From: Bradyrhizobium sp. URHD0069
GTDB lineage: Bacteria; Pseudomonadota; Alphaproteobacteria; Rhizobiales; Xanthobacteraceae
Assembly (NCBI RefSeq): GCF_000701345.1
Contig: NZ_KL370775.1
Coordinates: 124,001 to 188,000 of the forward strand
Direction: 5' to 3'
DNA: 64,000 bases
This document shows positions 36,409-45,886 of this stretch, in pieces. The notes below the pieces were generated by a model. The model had not been told where the DNA came from. It saw only the letters and a program-made list of their open reading frames with translations, and searched no databases. A program made the translations under genes and the position numbers. The stretch's first letter is position 1. Each line of letters begins with the position of its first letter.

Positions 36409-36885
36409 ATGCAGCACATTACAGTGACGGGAGCGCCTTTCATGGGCGACACCAATTTGAGGTCAACGGCGAAGCCTCGTGGACGACCGATCCATAGAAT
36501 GCTGGTGTCGTTTTCCGTCGCATATTTCGCGGGTGCTCTCGTCACCGATCTTGTCTACTGGCAGATCCCCGATGTGCTGTGGGAGAGGTTCTCCATCTGG
36601 CTGATCACCGCCGGTCTGATCATCGCGGGCTTTGCCACCATCGCTTACGTGATCGACCTTGCAGGCGGCAGACAAATCGATAGGCCCGCCTGGCCTCGCG
36701 TAATTGGCTACGCTGTCGCTGTCTTGCTCTCGCTGGTAAATGCCTTCGTTCACAGCCGCGACGGTTACACCGCAGTGGTGCCGACGGGCCTGATGCTTTC
36801 CGGGCTCGTCGTCGTCGTTCTCTTATTGACGGCCTGGGTTGTTATGGCCCTGGAAAATCGCCAACGCATTGGAAGAAAAGCATGA
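36409..36885 (+). CDS. DUF2231-family inner-membrane protein
   Basis: A 158-aa protein with about four hydrophobic segments and the DUF2231 opening motif, here GRPIHRMLVSFSVAYFAGAL. GAGGA lies 6 bases before the ATG at 36409 (a TTG at 36403 is less likely). It overlaps the next gene by 4 bases. Pairs of DUF2231 with sorbosone-dehydrogenase-like proteins occur in other genomes, and the membrane protein may receive electrons from that partner (inference). Confidence 0.85.
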   Translation: MQHITVTGAPFMGDTNLRSTAKPRGRPIHRMLVSFSVAYFAGALVTDLVYWQIPDVLWERFSIWLITAGLIIAGFATIAYVIDLAGGRQIDRPAWPRVIGYAVAVLLSLVNAFVHSRDGYTAVVPTGLMLSGLVVVVLLLTAWVVMALENRQRIGRKA

Positions 36886-38243
36886 TGCACGCGCTCAAGA
36901 TTGCACGTTCGGAGAAACTACCGCGTATCGCCGTTCTCTTTGTCGCCGTCGCAGGGTTGGGACTCGCCGGCTGTGATGATCATGCCGGCGACCCGAAAGG
37001 ACAGATCGGCGCCAATCCCGTGCTGCCCGCGCTGCAGCAGTATCTGATGCCGCCGATACGGGTCGCAAAGGTTGTCGGATGGGGAAAGGACGAAACTCCC
37101 GCGGTGGCGGAGGGATTGCAGGTCCATGCATTGGCTAGCGGCTTTGAACATCCGCGGTCTCTCTACGTCCTCCCTAATGGAGACGTGTTGGTAGTTGAGA
37201 GCAATGGTCCGAAAGCGCCGGTACACAGGCCCAAGGACATCATCACCGGCTGGGTACAGTCGTTCGCCGGCGCCAAGGCAAAGGACGCAAACCGCATCAC
37301 GCTGTTGCGCGGTGCCAATGGTGACGGCGCTCCCGAACTGCGAACCGTGTTCCTGGACCACCTCAATTCGCCATTTGGCGTTGCCCTGGTTGGTCACGAT
37401 CTTTATGTCGCCAACACCGATGCCATCGTCCGCTATCCGTATCAAGATGGACAGACCAGCATCACTGCCGCAGGCACCAAGGTTACCGATCTTCCTGGCG
37501 GACCGATCGATCATCACTGGACGAAGGCCCTGTTGGCCGGTCCGGACGGCTCCAAGCTCTATGTCGGGGTCGGATCGAACAGCAACGTCGGCGAAAACGG
37601 AATTGGCGCCGAATACGAACGAGCCGCGATATGGGAGGTCGACGTTGCATCGGGCGCGCACCGCATCTTCGCCAGCGGAATTCGCAATCCCACCGGGCTG
37701 CAGTGGGAGCCTGAAACCGGCAAACTCTGGGCGATCGCCAACGAACGCGACGAGATCGGTCCCGACCTGGTTCCGGATTATTTGACGTCGGTAAAGGACG
37801 GAGGCTTCTATGGGTGGCCCTATAGCTACTATGGCCAGCACCTGGACCCACGGATCGAACCGCAGCGGCCCGATCTGGTGGCGTCAGCGATCGCACCGGA
37901 CTACGCGCTAAGCTCTCACGTAGCGCCATTGGGCTTAGCCATGTACACAGGCACCGATCTTCCCGCAAACTTCCACGGTGGTGCGTTCGTGGGCGAACAC
38001 GGAAGCTGGAATCGAACGCCTCTTAACGGCTACAAAGTTGTCTTCGTGCCCTTTAACGGCGGACGGCCTAGCGGTCCGGCGCAGGATGTCGTCACCGGCT
38101 TCCTCGACGCGAACAATCACGCGCGCGGAAGGCCGGTTGGTTTGGCCGTCGACCGGACCGGCGGACTACTGATCGCTGACGATGTTGGAAACACGGTTTG
38201 GCGGGTGTCATCTAATAATGCCCATTCTGCGTCCAACAACTGA
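36882..38243 (+). CDS. Sorbosone dehydrogenase-like lipoprotein (PQQ-type beta-propeller)
   Basis: A 453-aa exported protein. The signal peptide ends with a lipobox (GLGLAGC, Cys about residue 30), so it is probably anchored in a membrane facing the periplasm. The rest is a six-bladed propeller of the soluble glucose/sorbosone dehydrogenase family: GFEHPRSLYVLPNGDVLVVE, LNSPFGVALVGHDLYVANTD, ASGIRNPTGLQWEPETGKLW, EHGSWNR and GRPVGLAVDRTGGLLIADD. It may oxidise a sugar or aldehyde using PQQ. It overlaps the DUF2231 gene by 4 bases. Confidence 0.88.
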   Translation: MMHALKIARSEKLPRIAVLFVAVAGLGLAGCDDHAGDPKGQIGANPVLPALQQYLMPPIRVAKVVGWGKDETPAVAEGLQVHALASGFEHPRSLYVLPNGDVLVVESNGPKAPVHRPKDIITGWVQSFAGAKAKDANRITLLRGANGDGAPELRTVFLDHLNSPFGVALVGHDLYVANTDAIVRYPYQDGQTSITAAGTKVTDLPGGPIDHHWTKALLAGPDGSKLYVGVGSNSNVGENGIGAEYERAAIWEVDVASGAHRIFASGIRNPTGLQWEPETGKLWAIANERDEIGPDLVPDYLTSVKDGGFYGWPYSYYGQHLDPRIEPQRPDLVASAIAPDYALSSHVAPLGLAMYTGTDLPANFHGGAFVGEHGSWNRTPLNGYKVVFVPFNGGRPSGPAQDVVTGFLDANNHARGRPVGLAVDRTGGLLIADDVGNTVWRVSSNNAHSASNN

Positions 38244-38487
38244 CGATAACAGGCGATCGAACGGCATTGCGCCCGTCGTCGGGACGAAACGGCTCGGCGA
38301 GAGTGGGGCGCCACCAAATACCGAACTCAAGTCGCCTCGAATGGGGGCGAGCACACAAAAGGCCTAGCCATTCAACTAGGCCTGCCGGGACAGCTCGCTT
38401 CAAATACGGGCGGCACGGCGGACATTGATATGTTCGCGCTAATGTCAGGGAAGTGCAGCACACTTAAAATCGCGGGACGCGATTTCG

Positions 38488-38835
38488 CGTGCAAGTCCGT
38501 TGTAGTGATCGCCGAGATTTTTTTCAGCGGAAGGCGCCAACGTCGCGATATGTGCTGATCATTACTCCAAAGGCCTCGGCAATCAGCTCATCGGGAAAGG
38601 CATCCGGGTCAGCGCGGTGTCGTCGGGAAATACCTATTTTGAGGGCGGCATCTCGCAGAGTATCGAGCGCGGCATGCCTGATCTCTACAAGCCGGCGATG
38701 TCGTTGAACCCGACAAATCGTATGGGCGCGCCGCAGGACATCGCGGCTGGCGTCGTCTTCCTGGCAAGTCCGGTGGCGAGCCGCTTTTCCGGCACGAACC
38801 TGATTGTCGATGGTGCGCTGACTATGGCTGTCTGA
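38488..38835 (+). pseudogene. Relic of a short-chain dehydrogenase (SDR) gene
   Basis: A first piece, CKSVVVIA (about 38490), matches the first strand of an SDR but the Rossmann loop is lost. After a frame change the sequence reads SAEGANVAICADHYSKGLGN. It jumps straight from the second strand to the catalytic-lysine helix region, so the central 90 or so residues with the active-site Ser and Tyr are deleted. The C-terminal part (GKGIRVSAVSSGNTYFEGG ... LVVDGALT-like INLIVDGALT region) is intact to the stop at 38833. Confidence 0.8.
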
Positions 38836-38921
38836 TCCGGGCCCTGCCGCGGGCCGGGCGGTTCGGGAGCTCTTGCGAGAGCAAAATCGGGTCGCCATCT
38901 GATATGCGAAGGAATACCCCG

Positions 38922-39944
38922 ATGTTGGATTTTACCCAGGATACCCTCAACAAAGACCCGTCGTCGCAAGCAACCAAACAACCCGCCGCCAGCGACCAGG
39001 TCTTACTCGATGCCTATTCCAATGCCGTGATCAGCGTGACCGAACGCGTCGGACCCGCGGTGGTTCGCGTTGAAACCGGGCCGAAGCAGCGAAACGCGCG
39101 CGAGCGCGGCGGGCTAGGCTCCGGGATCGTGATCTCGCCGGATGGACTCGTGCTGACCAACAGCCACGTGGTTGGGTCGTCGAAAGAGATCAGGCTGCGA
39201 GACAATGAAGGCATCATCACCGATGCGCGGGTGCTCGGCGTCGATCCAGACACCGATCTGGCACTGCTGCGCGCCGACGGCGTGCGGGATTTGCGTTACG
39301 CTTCGCTCGGCAATTCCAGGAGTCTGCGCCGCGGCCAGCTTGTGATCGCGATTGGCAATCCGCTAGGATTCGAGTCGACGGTTACGGCGGGCGTGGTGTC
39401 GGCGCTGGGGCGCTCGATCCGTTCGGTGAGTGGCCGGACTATCGAGGACGTCATTCAGACCGACGCCGCGCTCAATCCCGGCAATTCCGGCGGGCCATTG
39501 GTGTCATCCGCGGCCGAGGTGATCGGCATCAACACGGCGATCATCAGCGGCGCGCAAGGCATCTGTTTTGCGGTCGCCAGCAATACCGCGCAATTTGTCC
39601 TGTCCGAAATCATCCGCCATGGCTATGTCCGGCGCGCCTATATCGGGGTGTCCGGCCAGACCGTGCCGATCCCAAGAAGGCATGCGGTGGTAGCCGGCGT
39701 CGAAAACAAGATGGGCGCCCTGCTGGCGCAGATCGAACCGGGCGGGCCGGCGGCGCGAGCCGGATTGCTGCCGGGCGATGTCGTAATCAAACTGGACGGC
39801 ATTGATGTCAACGGCGTCGACGATCTGATCCGAGCCCTGGACCGCGACCGCATCAATCGTTCGGTTGAGATGGATGTGCTGCGCATGGGCCGGTTGCGGG
39901 CAATCGACATCCATCCGATCGAACGCAGGCCGTCAGCCCGGTAG
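38922..39944 (+). CDS. S1C (DegP/HtrA-like) serine protease with one PDZ domain
   Basis: A 340-aa trypsin-like protease. The catalytic triad is H82 (TNSHVVG), D112 (DTDLALL) and S189 (NPGNSGGPL). A PDZ domain covers about residues 235-330 (GGPAARAGLLPGDVVIKLDG). No signal peptide or membrane helix is seen at the N-terminus, which is hydrophilic, unlike DegP or DegS. The ATG at 38922 with AAGGA 8 bases upstream is preferred over that at 38904. Without export it would act in the cytoplasm, or leave by an unrecognised route. Confidence 0.9.
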   Translation: MLDFTQDTLNKDPSSQATKQPAASDQVLLDAYSNAVISVTERVGPAVVRVETGPKQRNARERGGLGSGIVISPDGLVLTNSHVVGSSKEIRLRDNEGIITDARVLGVDPDTDLALLRADGVRDLRYASLGNSRSLRRGQLVIAIGNPLGFESTVTAGVVSALGRSIRSVSGRTIEDVIQTDAALNPGNSGGPLVSSAAEVIGINTAIISGAQGICFAVASNTAQFVLSEIIRHGYVRRAYIGVSGQTVPIPRRHAVVAGVENKMGALLAQIEPGGPAARAGLLPGDVVIKLDGIDVNGVDDLIRALDRDRINRSVEMDVLRMGRLRAIDIHPIERRPSAR

Positions 39945-40096
39945 AATTGCTGTTCGTGGTCTACGGAGATGCTATATTTTCCGTGTAGTCAGGCGAAACA
40001 GCAGGTTCCGAAGCCTTGCGATCACGCAGAAATCACGCTCATGCGGATTCCTAGTACAGCAGGGTCTAGAAGCCGTCGCGACGGACAGGGGAAACA

Positions 40097-40414
40097 ATGA
40101 CTGCGATCATCTACAACTTTGATCGGCTGGGCGAGGACAGTTCAGTTGATGAAACCGAAAGGCTTTTCTCGGCTTTGGGCCGGTACACCATCGCAGAACT
40201 TCTCGAATTGCTATATGTCGGGGAGGAGCAGGGGTTTTTCGAGTTGACGCGTGGACTATTTGGGCTGTCCGACGAGAGTCGATTTATTCTCCAGCAGTTT
40301 CTTGCAACTGCGCCGCTCCAGAAAATAACTGCGACGATCGATCCCGACGGAAGATGCATCCTTGCTCCTGCGACTTGCGAACGGGAAAGTCCCAGTGAAG
40401 GAATTGTGCGTTAG
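40097..40414 (+). CDS. Hypothetical protein, 105 aa
   Basis: CAGGGGAAACA precedes the ATG, a good ribosome-binding site. The protein is acidic and helical in the first 75 residues (ERLFSALGRYTIAELLELLY), with no signal or motif that I recognise. The C-terminal 30 residues look unstructured. It stands alone between the protease gene and small membrane-protein gene. Confidence 0.6.
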   Translation: MTAIIYNFDRLGEDSSVDETERLFSALGRYTIAELLELLYVGEEQGFFELTRGLFGLSDESRFILQQFLATAPLQKITATIDPDGRCILAPATCERESPSEGIVR

Positions 40415-40740
40415 CGCTGTCGCGCCGCAAGGTAGCGAGCGTCGACAAGAAATCCGGCTCGCAGGGTTGGCGCCGGCGGCTTCGCGACAGACGTTCTGCG
40501 GCAGCCCGCGGCATTGCTGGTGCGTTGATCAGGATCACCCGGTGGTTCGTATGGCCCCCTTTCGGGCAACAAGCTTTTTTGGTGCGCCCTAGTCTCCAAA
40601 GCCCGCTATTCGCACAGCTTTCAACAGATTCGAACTGCACAAAAAAACCAGCAAATGACATGATTTTCGGCGTTCAAAATCATGATGTTGTCACAACTGG
40701 AGAATGAGAATAAGACCGCCTTGATATTGGGATCACTGCA
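40415..40740. other. Intergenic region with a hairpin near its right end
   Basis: About 325 bases with no convincing gene. The right half is AT-rich and contains the inverted repeat at 40659-40684, about 57 bases before the next start codon. Confidence 0.4.
40659..40684. repeat. Perfect 9-bp inverted repeat
   Basis: CATGATTTT (40659-40667) and AAAATCATG (40676-40684) pair around an 8-base centre (cggcgttc). It may be an operator for the small membrane-protein gene at 40741 or a short dispersed element. Confidence 0.6.
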
Positions 40741-40896
40741 ATGCTTGCCACCCTAATCCTGTCCTCGGTGTTCATCGGCGGCTTCTTCCTTGGATACGGA
40801 ACCCGCGCCTGGCGGTCGAACAAGCATCACGCGCGACCGTCTTATAAGGCCAGCTCGCACACCAGTACGTTCGGGCACGCTCGCCGCGCATTCTGA
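40741..40896 (+). CDS. Small single-helix membrane protein, 51 aa
   Basis: MLATLILSSVFIGGFFLGYG opens one membrane helix, followed by a basic tail that ends STFGHARRAF. I associate that C-terminal phrase with short proteins found repeatedly in Bradyrhizobium genomes. No function is known to me. The ATG directly follows the AT-rich region with the inverted repeat. A weak purine-rich site lies upstream. Confidence 0.65.
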   Translation: MLATLILSSVFIGGFFLGYGTRAWRSNKHHARPSYKASSHTSTFGHARRAF

Positions 40897-41180
40897 CTTT
40901 GCCGGCAAGCAATCCTGCCACTGGCCGAGAGGCCTGCTCTTGGAAGCGAGCCGCTTCCCGGAATGGCTGGAGATTGCTCTCGGAAGAAAAACGCGTGGCC
41001 GCGTCCGTCATCTCCATCGCGGGTACCGTGAACGGTTGAGAGTTCGTCGCCACTGCGGCATCTGGCGGCAGCGGATGGTCGAAGCCGTCGCGGCACAGTT
41101 TAACCATTTATTAACTAAGATCGAGTGAGTTGAAGTATATTTGCGCCGGATGACCGTGGCCTTGGACCGGACATACGCTG

Positions 41181-41627
41181 ATGTTTCAATTTTTCTTGCG
41201 GGCTCGCGCGCACAGTTATCTTCGGGCTCGCGTGGGCGATCAGGATTTTAGGGCACGTTCAGCCGAACGAGACGCTGAAACCGACCGGTCGCGCGTCGGG
41301 TCAATTATGACAGCAATTGAAGCCGCCCTGCGTGCAGCAGAGAATGAACAATCGGGCCTGAATCGACGGGTCGAGGACGTCCTGGCACGCGCTGCTGTGA
41401 CCTTTGGGAATGGGACAGACGAATATCTTGAACGCGAGGCGCTCGATAGCCGTCACCAGGACTTGTTCAGTGCCGAGATTGCTAACGGTCAACGGCGCCT
41501 CAAGGAGCTCGGAGCCGCGATCACCCATTTCAAGTTCCTGAAGGCTGCGGCGTTGAGCAGATTTCCGGACTTTCAAGCTTTAAACGTCGAGCAAACGACG
41601 AACGCGAAATCAACCGCTGGTAAATAG
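41181..41627 (+). CDS. Coiled-coil hypothetical protein, 148 aa
   Basis: Apart from a short hydrophobic start (MFQFFLRARAHSYL), the protein is helical and charged, with a long probable coiled coil (about residues 40-120; AIEAALRAAENEQSGLNRRV, GQRRLKELGAAITHFKFLKA). No named family recognised. Codon use is like that of its neighbours. Confidence 0.6.
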   Translation: MFQFFLRARAHSYLRARVGDQDFRARSAERDAETDRSRVGSIMTAIEAALRAAENEQSGLNRRVEDVLARAAVTFGNGTDEYLEREALDSRHQDLFSAEIANGQRRLKELGAAITHFKFLKAAALSRFPDFQALNVEQTTNAKSTAGK

Positions 41628-41728
41628 CACCTGTTTGGCCGCTTGGTCGACGCCCAAATACTTCAGCCCCGCGATCCGCTTCTGACGCCTCAAAAGCTGA
41701 TCGAATTGTCGGTACGTCGAAGCGCTAA

Positions 41729-42490
41729 TCATACGGCCAGTAAGCGGCTACCCTGAATGGACAGCAATGTCAGATTTCCAGTTGCGTAGGCCCCTGTGTC
41801 AATATTGGCGCGATTTGCCAGAACCTCCGCACTGCGAACCGGGGTATGGCCATGTACGACATACTTGCCGAAATTTTTCTGACTCTGAAGAAATTCTTCG
41901 CGAATCCACAGCAGGTCTGCTTCCTGCTGTTCTGACAGGGGCACGCCCGGCCGAACGCCGGCATGAACGAAGAAGAAATCCCCGCAGGTGAAGCTCAGGC
42001 GCAAGCGCTTGAGAAACTCACGGTGCAGTGGTGGCATCGCTGCGGCGAGCTCTCGGACCAGTGCCCGTTGCTCTTCCTCATTCGGGTGGGGCGGTGGCGA
42101 AAGGCCATAGGACATCAAAGTTTGCAGCCCGCCAACCTGGAGCCAATCAGGGATACGTAATGGATCGCGAAAGACCTCTGCCAGGAAGGCTTCGTGATTG
42201 CCCCTCAAAAAAACCGCGTTTCCACGGCGGGCTCGCCTGATCAAAAGGTCGATTGTCGATCGCGAGTCTGGACCGCGGTCGATATAGTCCCCCAGGAAAA
42301 CCTCGATCGCCCGATATGGCCTGCTGTGTGCTACATCGGCGTCGATAACTCCAAGCATTTGTTCGAGTAGATGCGCGCAGCCGTGAATATCACTGATTGC
42401 GTAAATTCGAACGCCATCCGGTAACTTCGGCTTGGCCGTCGACTTAGGATAACGCAGAGCTGACAGCATCTGGGAAGCGGATATTTTCAA
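41729..42490 (-). CDS. Calcineurin-like metallophosphoesterase (protein phosphatase family)
   Basis: A 253-aa enzyme with all metal-binding motifs: D34-x-H36 (AISDIHG), D68, D71 and R72 (FLGDYIDRG), N98-H99 (LRGNHEAF), H at FFVHAGVRPG and the final HGHTP. This matches bacterial serine/threonine phosphatases of the PrpA/bis(5'-nucleosyl)-tetraphosphatase group. The TTG at 42490 has GGAGC 5 bases upstream; an ATG at 42469 is the alternative. It lies beside the exopolysaccharide locus but on the other strand. Confidence 0.9.
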   Translation of the reverse strand: MKISASQMLSALRYPKSTAKPKLPDGVRIYAISDIHGCAHLLEQMLGVIDADVAHSRPYRAIEVFLGDYIDRGPDSRSTIDLLIRRARRGNAVFLRGNHEAFLAEVFRDPLRIPDWLQVGGLQTLMSYGLSPPPHPNEEEQRALVRELAAAMPPLHREFLKRLRLSFTCGDFFFVHAGVRPGVPLSEQQEADLLWIREEFLQSQKNFGKYVVHGHTPVRSAEVLANRANIDTGAYATGNLTLLSIQGSRLLAV

Positions 42491-42776
42491 GGTAGCTCCG
42501 ACTTCGATGTGCGAGCCGGCACAGCAAGTTCACGCCCCGAAAAAGATTGGTCTGGAGCATACGCCTATTAGCTGCGAATTGGGTTAAGCGCGAATTGAGT
42601 TTAGGCGGTGCTATGTCGCTGCGGCTGCCGCGTTCCTTGGGGAACCGCGCCATCCACCCTCCAGCGCGCAGAGTCGCCTTGGACAGACGCTGAGACCGAC
42701 AATTCCCGGAACGTTCGGCCTGCATCAAAGGCAAAGGGAAGCGAAAGCTCGACCGCAGCGGGTGTAACACTTTGGT

Positions 42777-43082
42777 TTATCGAAGCTTTGGACTTTCAAG
42801 CAACGACCGCTCGCCGGCGGCAAGGGCGGGCGTTACAGCATGCCTGAGAAGCGCCGTACAGAAATAACCAAGCTGCAGAAGGGATACGAACACGCCGATC
42901 ATCGCCACCGACTGTAGCAAGGCTTGATCTTGTGCGAGCGCAAACGCGACGAGGGATACAGAACCAATAAAAATGAAGGGTAGCAGAACGGCAGATCTGA
43001 ACCGAATTCCCAAAATCGAACCGATCATCGCGCTGCAAATGGCCAGCGTAGTCACGTCACTTTTACTCCATGAAAAGACCAT
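42777..43082 (-). CDS. Small membrane protein, 101 aa
   Basis: Three hydrophobic segments (TTLAICSAMIGSILGI, AVLLPFIFIGSVSLVAFALA, AMIGVFVSLLQLGYFCTALL) followed by a short polar tail. The size and layout resemble small regulators of exopolysaccharide synthesis in rhizobia such as ExoX, and the exopolysaccharide locus begins 400 bases away. That link is only suggestive. Confidence 0.55.
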   Translation of the reverse strand: MVFSWSKSDVTTLAICSAMIGSILGIRFRSAVLLPFIFIGSVSLVAFALAQDQALLQSVAMIGVFVSLLQLGYFCTALLRHAVTPALAAGERSLLESPKLR

Positions 43083-43479
43083 GTTCCTTAACGTCCGCCC
43101 CCTAAGATTGCTTTAATACCGTGCGTCGAAATGTCTTGAACGAGGCTTCATGCCGCGACCAGGACGCGATCGTACGACGCAAGAAGCGCCTAATGATTGC
43201 GCACCGGCATCAGCACGATTCGGTCAAAGCGATGGCAATCCAAGCAAAGCGATTGTTTGGCTCCCTCTCGTTTCTGCATAAATCATTCTCACAGCGGTAT
43301 TCGTATTGTCGTGTATCAGCGTGTCCAGCTGGTGAACGAAAATTGCCAGCCGAAGACCGCAAAAGCGCTACCTTTGTTTTGCGAGTTGGCGCGGAAGTTT
43401 TTGACCCGTCTCGTTCACTGATCTAAATACGTTTGCTGTCTGGCAGAAAACCTCGACAAAAAGAGAAAGTACTCAGTTC
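43083..43479. promoter_or_regulatory. Intergenic region upstream of ugd
   Basis: About 400 bases between two divergent genes, AT-richer towards the right. It should contain the promoter of the UDP-glucose dehydrogenase gene. No specific operator is recognisable. Confidence 0.4.
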
Positions 43480-44799
43480 ATGCGCATAGTTGTCGTTGGA
43501 ACGGGATATGTGGGATTGGTTTCAGGCGCCTGTTTCGCCGATTTTGGACATCACGTCACTTGCGTGGACAAGGATGAGGCGAAGATTGCATCGCTACGGC
43601 GCGGCGAAATTCCGATATTCGAGCCTGACCTCGACCGCATTGTCCAAAGTAACGCCCGCGCCGGCAGACTTGTGTTCACGACGGAGCTTGCGAGCGCCGT
43701 AGGGGAGGCAGAGGCTGTCTTCATAGCAGTGGGCACACCTTCGCGTCGCGGTGATGGTCACGCGGATCTTAGCTATGTTTACGCAGCGTCTCGAGAGATC
43801 GCAGAAGCGGTCAAGGGCTTCACAGCCATCATAACAAAATCAACTGTCCCTGTTGGCACTGGCGATGAGGTGGAACGAACCATTATGCAGGTCAACCCGT
43901 CGGCCGACGTCGTCGTCGTTTCGAACCCTGAATTCCTGCGTGAGGGCGCAGCGGTGCGCGATTTCAAACACCCGGACCGTATTGTTGTCGGCACTGAAGA
44001 TGAACGTGCGCGCAAGGTGATGGGCGAAATTTACCGCCCACTTTATCTGAACCAGGCGCCGATCATGTATACTGGGCGCCGCACCGCCGAACTCATCAAA
44101 TATGCGGCCAATGCTTTCTTGGCTACCAAGATCACCTTCATCAACGAAATTGCCGATCTGGCAGAAAAGGTCGGCGCAAATGTCCAGGAGATTGCCCGCG
44201 GCATAGGCCTGGACAATCGCATCGGGCCCAAATTCCTTCATGCTGGCCCCGGTTTTGGCGGTTCGTGTTTTCCGAAGGATACCCGCGCTCTGATCAAGAC
44301 CGCCCAGGATCATGATGCTCCGCTGAGGATTGTGGAGGCCGTAAACGCCGTCAACGACACGCGCAAACGCGCGATGGCCCGAAAGGTCGCAGCGCCATTC
44401 GGTGGCAATCTCCGCGGCAAGATCGTTGCGGTACTTGGCCTGACGTTCAAGCCAAATACCGACGACATGCGGGAGGCGCCATCGATTCCACTAATTACGG
44501 CGCTTCGCGATATGGGTGCGACCGTTCGAGCCTTCGATCCGGTGGGTATGGAGCCGGCTCGCGCCGAAATGCCCGATATCGAGTATTACGAAGATCCTTA
44601 TAGTTGCGCCGACGGCGCCGATGCCCTGGTCATTGTAACCGAGTGGGAACAATTCAGGGCGCTTGATCTCGATCGATTGAAGCGCGAGATGGCTTGTCCG
44701 GTGGTCGTCGATCTTCGAAATATCTATAGTCCCGAAGATCTGACGAACCGCGGGTTTCTTTATCAAAGCGTGGGACGGGCCGGGAAGCCGGAGGCCTAG
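43480..44799 (+). CDS. ugd: UDP-glucose 6-dehydrogenase
   Basis: A 439-aa NAD-dependent enzyme that oxidises UDP-glucose to UDP-glucuronate, a precursor of acidic exopolysaccharide. It has the N-terminal Rossmann motif VVGTGYVGLVSGACFADFGH, the catalytic cysteine C263 in GFGGSCFPKD, and the C-terminal UDP-binding domain (LGLTFKPNTDDMREAPSI). It is full length and is followed after 85 bases by galE. Confidence 0.97.
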   Translation: MRIVVVGTGYVGLVSGACFADFGHHVTCVDKDEAKIASLRRGEIPIFEPDLDRIVQSNARAGRLVFTTELASAVGEAEAVFIAVGTPSRRGDGHADLSYVYAASREIAEAVKGFTAIITKSTVPVGTGDEVERTIMQVNPSADVVVVSNPEFLREGAAVRDFKHPDRIVVGTEDERARKVMGEIYRPLYLNQAPIMYTGRRTAELIKYAANAFLATKITFINEIADLAEKVGANVQEIARGIGLDNRIGPKFLHAGPGFGGSCFPKDTRALIKTAQDHDAPLRIVEAVNAVNDTRKRAMARKVAAPFGGNLRGKIVAVLGLTFKPNTDDMREAPSIPLITALRDMGATVRAFDPVGMEPARAEMPDIEYYEDPYSCADGADALVIVTEWEQFRALDLDRLKREMACPVVVDLRNIYSPEDLTNRGFLYQSVGRAGKPEA

Positions 44800-44884
44800 C
44801 TCGCGCGCATTGCGGTCCGAGCGTTCGTCCCCGTCCGAACTGATTTCAGCATGAATGATTTCATCGTGGTAGGAAAGAAAATGA

Positions 44885-45886
44885 ATGTCCCAAAGCCGTG
44901 CGATTCTTGTAACCGGGGGAGCCGGGTATATTGGCGCTCACTGCTGCAAGGCTCTGTCTGAAGCAGGGTATATTCCTGTCTGCTTCGACAATCTGTCGAC
45001 GGGACACCGCGGTTTCGTGAAATGGGGCCCGCTTGTTGTGGGCGACGTTTCCGATACGCAGCGAGTCGCTGACGCAATAGCAACTCATGAGGTTGCGGCG
45101 GTGATGCATTTTGCGGCATTCAGCCAGGTCGGCGAGTCGGTCGGTGACCCCCAGAAATACTATGTTAACAACTTAGGCGGAACGTTATCGCTACTGAAGG
45201 CGATGCTGGAACGTGGTTGCACCAAACTGGTCTTCTCAAGCACCGGAGCAGTGTACGGAGATGCGGGACGCGATCCGATCGCTGAGGGAGCTGCGGGCGC
45301 CCCAGTCAATCCTTATGGTACTTCAAAGTGGATGATCGAGCAGGTTCTTAAAGACTATCGCAGCGCCTATCGGCTGAATTCGTTTTGTTTGCGCTATTTT
45401 AACGCCTGTGGAGCGGATCCCTCCGGCACGATTGGCGAATTCCGAGATCCCGAAACGCATCTCATTCCACGCGCGATGATGGCGCTACAAGGGCATGTGG
45501 GCGACTTCGCAATTTTCGGAGATGACTTCGACACTCCGGACGGGACGGCGATACGCGACTATATTCACGTCGTTGATCTCGCCGCAGCCCATCTCCTGGC
45601 GCTCAATGCTCTGTTGGAGGGTTCGCCGGGCGGCAGTTTCAATCTTGGCACAGGTTCAGGTTATTCGGTGCGCCAGGTACTAACGGTAGTCGAACGCGAA
45701 ACCGGTCTGAAAATGCCGCTGGTCACGAAGGCGCGCCGGGCGGGCGATCCGCCCATCCTGGTTGCAGATCCTTCCGCGGCGCGCGGGAACCTGGGCTTTG
45801 TCCCTATCTGTTCCGATATCGCGACAATCGTGAAATCCGCGTGGGCATGGCACCAGTCGGCCCACCCGAAAGAGCAAAGAGTGTGA
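44885..45886 (+). CDS. galE: UDP-glucose 4-epimerase
   Basis: A 333-aa extended SDR enzyme that interconverts UDP-glucose and UDP-galactose. It has the NAD-binding TGGAGYIGAH, the active-site segment SSTGAVYG and the Y144-xxx-K148 pair (NPYGTSK). LRYFNACGADP and GTAIRDYIHVVDLA are further GalE hallmarks. With ugd it supplies sugar nucleotides to the exopolysaccharide assembly genes that follow. Confidence 0.95.
   Translation: MSQSRAILVTGGAGYIGAHCCKALSEAGYIPVCFDNLSTGHRGFVKWGPLVVGDVSDTQRVADAIATHEVAAVMHFAAFSQVGESVGDPQKYYVNNLGGTLSLLKAMLERGCTKLVFSSTGAVYGDAGRDPIAEGAAGAPVNPYGTSKWMIEQVLKDYRSAYRLNSFCLRYFNACGADPSGTIGEFRDPETHLIPRAMMALQGHVGDFAIFGDDFDTPDGTAIRDYIHVVDLAAAHLLALNALLEGSPGGSFNLGTGSGYSVRQVLTVVERETGLKMPLVTKARRAGDPPILVADPSAARGNLGFVPICSDIATIVKSAWAWHQSAHPKEQRV

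Noticed and set aside
38509..38529. A T-run (ATTTTTTTC) considered as the end of a rho-independent terminator
   Set aside because: There is no GC-rich stem directly before it, and it lies within the SDR relic.
40284..40661. A 125-codon minus-strand frame
   Set aside because: It overlaps a better supported plus-strand gene, contains scattered Cys and Arg without pattern and lacks a ribosome-binding site.
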